A stretch of 64,000 nt of DNA. It comes from Paramecium tetraurelia (taxonomy: Eukaryota > Ciliophora > Oligohymenophorea > Peniculida > Parameciidae). The first letter of the stretch is position 1, and the number at the start of each line of letters is the position of its first letter. Below, piece after piece: positions 60,817 to 64,000 of the stretch. Made by a program: the position numbers and the translations under genes. The notes beneath the pieces were generated by a model. The model did no database searches, had not been told where the DNA came from, and was given only the letters and a program-made list of their open reading frames with translations. The DNA lies in assembly GCF_000165425.1 (NCBI RefSeq), contig NW_001799588.1:327827-391826 (forward strand), given 5' to 3'.

Positions 60817-62390
60817 TCAGAAATAGTTACCAAGGAACTTTTATTCCCTTTTGAAGACCATTTGAGCAAAGAAAACAGCGTCTGTCAAACATTATTCACT
60901 TTGAGAGAACACATGTTTCTAACCTTCGAAATTAGGATGATCAAAGATTGTCAAAGTAGTTCCAGATGGTATTTATAAAGATCTGATCTCATATTAGAAA
61001 TCTCTAAAAAATAATAAAAAACCCAAAAATACTTCATTTAGCTAAGATCTCCGCATGTTTTCATTGATTCACCTTTGAAATAGCACTAGTTGTAAATGAT
61101 GACACAATCATTACCATCACTATTGATATTATTGAACTTTTTACTTTACTAAAGCATCATTATTGTCTAAATTAATATCATTTGGATCAGAACTATTATT
61201 AGACTCTGGTTCTGCTGAGTTATTCTCATCAACCTAGCTATTATTTGATTCTGGTTCGGCTGAATTATTTTCTTCAGTCACTTCTTAAGCCTAATTTTCA
61301 ATGACGACAACTTATTGTTCATCAACAATTTATGCCTCTGCATTATTTGATTCTTCATCAGGGATCAATTTAATTTCTTAATTGACCAAATTTTAGTTTG
61401 ATGGTGAATCATAGAATTAAATTGTCTCTTCTTAGGCTGAAAGATCTTAGAGATTGTTCTCTTATTCTGAATTATCAACTTCATTTTGTTGAACATCCTC
61501 TTGTTAAGCTTATGGGACATCATCAATATAGTTTTCACTTTCTTGGTTATCTTATTAGACATCTTATTCAGTTGTTGCTTCTGCATTAGAGTCATTCTCA
61601 AATGCAACTTCAACATCTTGTGCTTCAGTATCTTGTTATTGTATTTCTTCGTTTTAAACTTCAGATTATTAGACTGAGTCTGTTTCAGGATCAGCATAAA
61701 CATCTTCATTTTCAGCCTATTGAATTTCAACATCACTTGAATTGTCGACATCTTAATCATAGACATCAGCCTCCTATTGAACTTCAACTTGAGGTTCATC
61801 AGTATATTAATCAGTTTCTTATTACTCTTGAACTTCTGCAGGCTCATCAGTTTAGGATTAAAGCTAAACATCATCCTAAGCTTCAACCTAATCATAAGCA
61901 ATATCTTGTTCATTTTAAGTATCGTCAGTGTACTCATTGTTTTATTCTGATTAATCATAATTGTTGTCTTCTACCTCCTACAATTATTCTGAAAAGTCTT
62001 GATCTTATGATTGAAGATCATCATAATTTTCTTACTCTTATTCTTAGACAACCTAAATTATATGTGGTAAGTACTTCAATGTTGTTTTATGGAGTCTCAT
62101 CATCTGGATTTAACATTTATTGTGATTCATCAGTAGTGTTAATGTCAGTGTTCAATTGGACATCATCTAAATCCTACAATTAAGTAACAGAAGCATTGTC
62201 ATCCTAAGACACTAAAGTTGTTGCCTCGACTTCAACATCCTCATTGCTTAATTCTTTTGTATTCTCAACTACATTAACAGCATCCTCTCTAACTATATTT
62301 ATAATAATACTAGTTAGTTTGTAAGAAGGACAAGACAACAGTCATTTGCTATGTTGCCACCAATGCTAACAATAAAATGTAAATTTTCAT
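60817..62390 (-). CDS. secreted acidic protein with C-terminal beta/gamma-crystallin domain (granule-tip-like)
   Basis: Introns 61004-61032, 61120-61144, 62053-62074 and 62310-62331 give 491 residues. A signal peptide (MKIYILLLALVATQQ) is followed by about 380 residues of extremely acidic Gln/Asp/Glu/Asn-rich sequence with a near-perfect short repeat, ENNSAEPESNNS. The C-terminal 90 residues form two Greek-key motifs: CVIIYNQCYFKGESMKTCGD and LTIFDHPNFEGQKHVF. Splicing at 61120-61144 joins them in frame. This layout resembles the Tetrahymena granule tip proteins (GRT/IGR) with C-terminal crystallin domains, which line dense-core secretory granules; trichocyst delivery in Paramecium is inferred. 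Confidence 0.85.
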
Positions 62391-62609
62391 AATTATATAT
62401 TATTAGTTTTTATAAAACGGATCCTTAAAATTTGGAGTTCTTAATATATCTAAATTGAGTGCTTAGAATTTAGGAAATCCTTAAAATTAGAAAGAACATT
62501 AATATCAAAATAAATGAGAGTCGGTCATCTCAACATGTTATCAAAAAGTAATATTTAGTTTACTAACTATGACACATCAATAATAATTGTATCTCAAATA
62601 AGTGAATCT

Positions 62610-63794
62610 TCATAGGTTTCTAAATTCATCCAATATTCCTTGGGCTTCCAACAATTTGATTTCCTTATCTTCATACCATTTTATTCTGAGTCCTTCCTCC
62701 CAATATCCTATTTTTTCCACATTCTGATTTGTTATATAAATACCAACTCCATGCTATTTGTTTTATCTCCAACAACCAGCATATTTACGACCATCTTCCC
62801 ATTTAAATACTCCTTTCCCATGCTTTTTATCGTTTTCATATTCCTAAATAATATTAAACTCTTGATTACTTACTCCTTTATATATTTTTCCATCCGGCAA
62901 TTTCAATTCTCCAGTTCCATTCATTTTATTATTCATCCATTCTCCTACATAGATTCTTCCATCCAACCATTAATATGTGCCTTGTCCCTAAATTTCATTT
63001 TAATAAAATTCTCCTTATCAAATTGAAATCAGTGAAATACCTTAATAGTAAGAACCATCAGCAAATACAAGTTTACCATTCCCATGTTTTTTACCACATT
63101 AATAATCTCCTTCATACTTTGCTCCATCTGGCCATTCTTCTATTCCTCTCCCATGTTATCCATCGTTCAGCCACTAACCTTAATGATCATGCAGTACCTC
63201 TCCAATATACTTAGCCCCATTGTCATGAGTGTATGATCCCAAACCGTTAGCTTAATCATTTAACCAATCTCCTTCATAAATATCTCCATCAGCATGTATA
63301 AGTCTTCCCTTTATATTTAATAAACTTTAACAACTTTTCCACAAGATTTATCATTTTTCCATTCTCCTTCATAAACAGAACCATCCGGCCATTATTATTT
63401 TCCATAACCTTCTCGCTTCCCATCCAACCATTCTCCTTCATATGTAGCACCATTTTATAGTAAGATCATCTAAAGAATAATAATGAGGCAACTTTACAGG
63501 AAGTTTTATTTTTTCTTGCTTCCCTATAGTTTTCCTAACCAAAGGATGTATATTTTAATTATCGGTTTGACTATTCAAATTTTTTTCAATCTCTTTTATA
63601 GAGACCTTGCTATGTTAAGATTAAATCTGTATATCATTTTAATTTGCTTCTTCAACTTATCCTGGATTAGTATTTTTATTAGTTAAAGAATGTTTTGATT
63701 TTTTCACTGAGATTTCAATAGAACGATTGGAATTCTTTACAGTTTATATTTCCTCTTTTGCACAACAAGTGTTTATACTACATGATTAACCCAT
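62610..63794 (-). CDS. MORN-repeat protein with N-terminal acylation signal
   Basis: Introns 62844-62873, 63014-63040, 63309-63334 and 63470-63497 give 357 residues. The start MGQSCSINTCC has Gly2 plus Cys residues, a myristoylation/palmitoylation site. From about residue 110 MORN repeats follow: YEGEWLDGKREGYGKQQW, YEGEWKNDKSCGK, YEGDWLNDQANGLG, WLNDGQHGRGIEEW, YVGEWMNNKMNGTGELKLP. MORN repeats bind membranes or scaffold cortical structures; a membrane-attached scaffold is likely. Each intron lies in or next to a repeat and its removal keeps the repeat spacing. Confidence 0.9.
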
Positions 63795-64000
63795 AATGGA
63801 AACTTTTAAATTTCTAAAATTAAAATCATTAACAAAAATTAGAGATCTTAGAAATCATTTTCTTTATTATTATATCGGAAGTTCTAATGAAAATAAAATA
63901 GTGTTTTTTTATTATATTATGATATTTAAATCATTAATTAATTTACCTTACTATTCTTCCTGTAAATCTAACAATACCAACTGCAATCCTTATCAAAATG
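63795..64000. other. window edge, unresolved
   Basis: No complete gene. A minus-strand stretch at 63950-64000 could be an exon of a gene lying beyond the edge, but it has no match I can name. Confidence 0.3.

Noticed and set aside
61365-62183. Long overlapping frames on both strands (about 190 residues each) in the acidic gene
   Set aside because: They are frame shadows of the repetitive GAT/GAA/CAA codons of the real acidic protein on the minus strand, and have odd Met/Lys- or His/Leu-rich composition.
62640-63214. Hydrophobic Phe/Ser/Ile-rich frames that look like membrane proteins
   Set aside because: They are antisense to MORN repeats, whose Tyr-Glu-Gly codons read as hydrophobic residues on the other strand.
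1-64000. Bacterial features such as operons, CRISPR arrays, Shine-Dalgarno sites or prophage
   Set aside because: Micro-introns and reassigned stop codons show a ciliate nuclear genome, and no repeat arrays were seen.

Overview
The window is macronuclear-type DNA of a ciliate, almost certainly a Paramecium species. Long conserved reading frames (major vault protein, PARN, RAD23, VPS29, MRD1/RBM19) are continuous only if TAA and TAG are read as glutamine and TGA is the only stop. The genes are cut by GT...AG introns of about 20-34 nt that recur at plausible splice points, the DNA is very AT-rich, and intergenic gaps are often below 100 bp. I saw no rRNA, tRNA, CRISPR array or intact transposon. 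Standard-code gene finders would shatter nearly every gene here, so the models below were rebuilt by hand with the ciliate code and micro-introns.

Layout. 1-7 kb: a 5'-truncated SPRY-like protein, a small HEAT-repeat protein, coiled-coil and membrane proteins, VPS29 (retromer), a SET-domain protein and an AT-hook protein. 7-14 kb: the kinetochore protein NDC80, a large EF-hand-like helical protein, an N-myristoylation candidate and an SHIPPO/STPG-type PG-rich-repeat protein. 14-20 kb: a MYND zinc finger fused in frame to an Aurora-like kinase, divergent from a PP2C phosphatase 19 bp away, then two tandem membrane RING E3 paralogues with EGF-like ectodomains. 20-29 kb (minus strand): a PARN/CAF1-type deadenylase, a roughly 1,950-residue golgin-like coiled coil and a PX/sorting nexin.

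29-38 kb: a decayed SERCA-type Ca2+-ATPase pseudogene, a kinase whose DFG motif reads DFN, RAD23, a Sec14/CRAL-TRIO protein, a PH protein, a Costars/ABRACL actin-linked protein and the five-RRM rRNA-processing factor MRD1/RBM19. 38-46 kb (minus strand): a ciliate-type hypothetical protein, a GDA1/CD39 apyrase, a polytopic membrane protein, two tandem MIR-domain paralogues and a TPR protein. 46-54 kb (plus strand): a PH protein, coiled coils, an ankyrin protein, an RBR E3 ligase with C-terminal membrane helices and a myristoylatable pseudokinase. 54-64 kb: major vault protein, several small unknown genes, a secreted protein made of a long acidic Gln/Asp/Glu-rich region plus a C-terminal beta/gamma-crystallin domain (the architecture of ciliate secretory-granule tip proteins), and a MORN-repeat protein.

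These are mainly independent housekeeping and cell-architecture genes, not an operon. The items most worth follow-up are the MYND-Aurora fusion facing a phosphatase, the acidic crystallin-domain secretory protein, the tandem MIR and RING-EGF duplications, the DFN kinase, the altered metal site of VPS29, and the extreme compaction (13-26 bp between divergent start codons, 2 bp between convergent stops).
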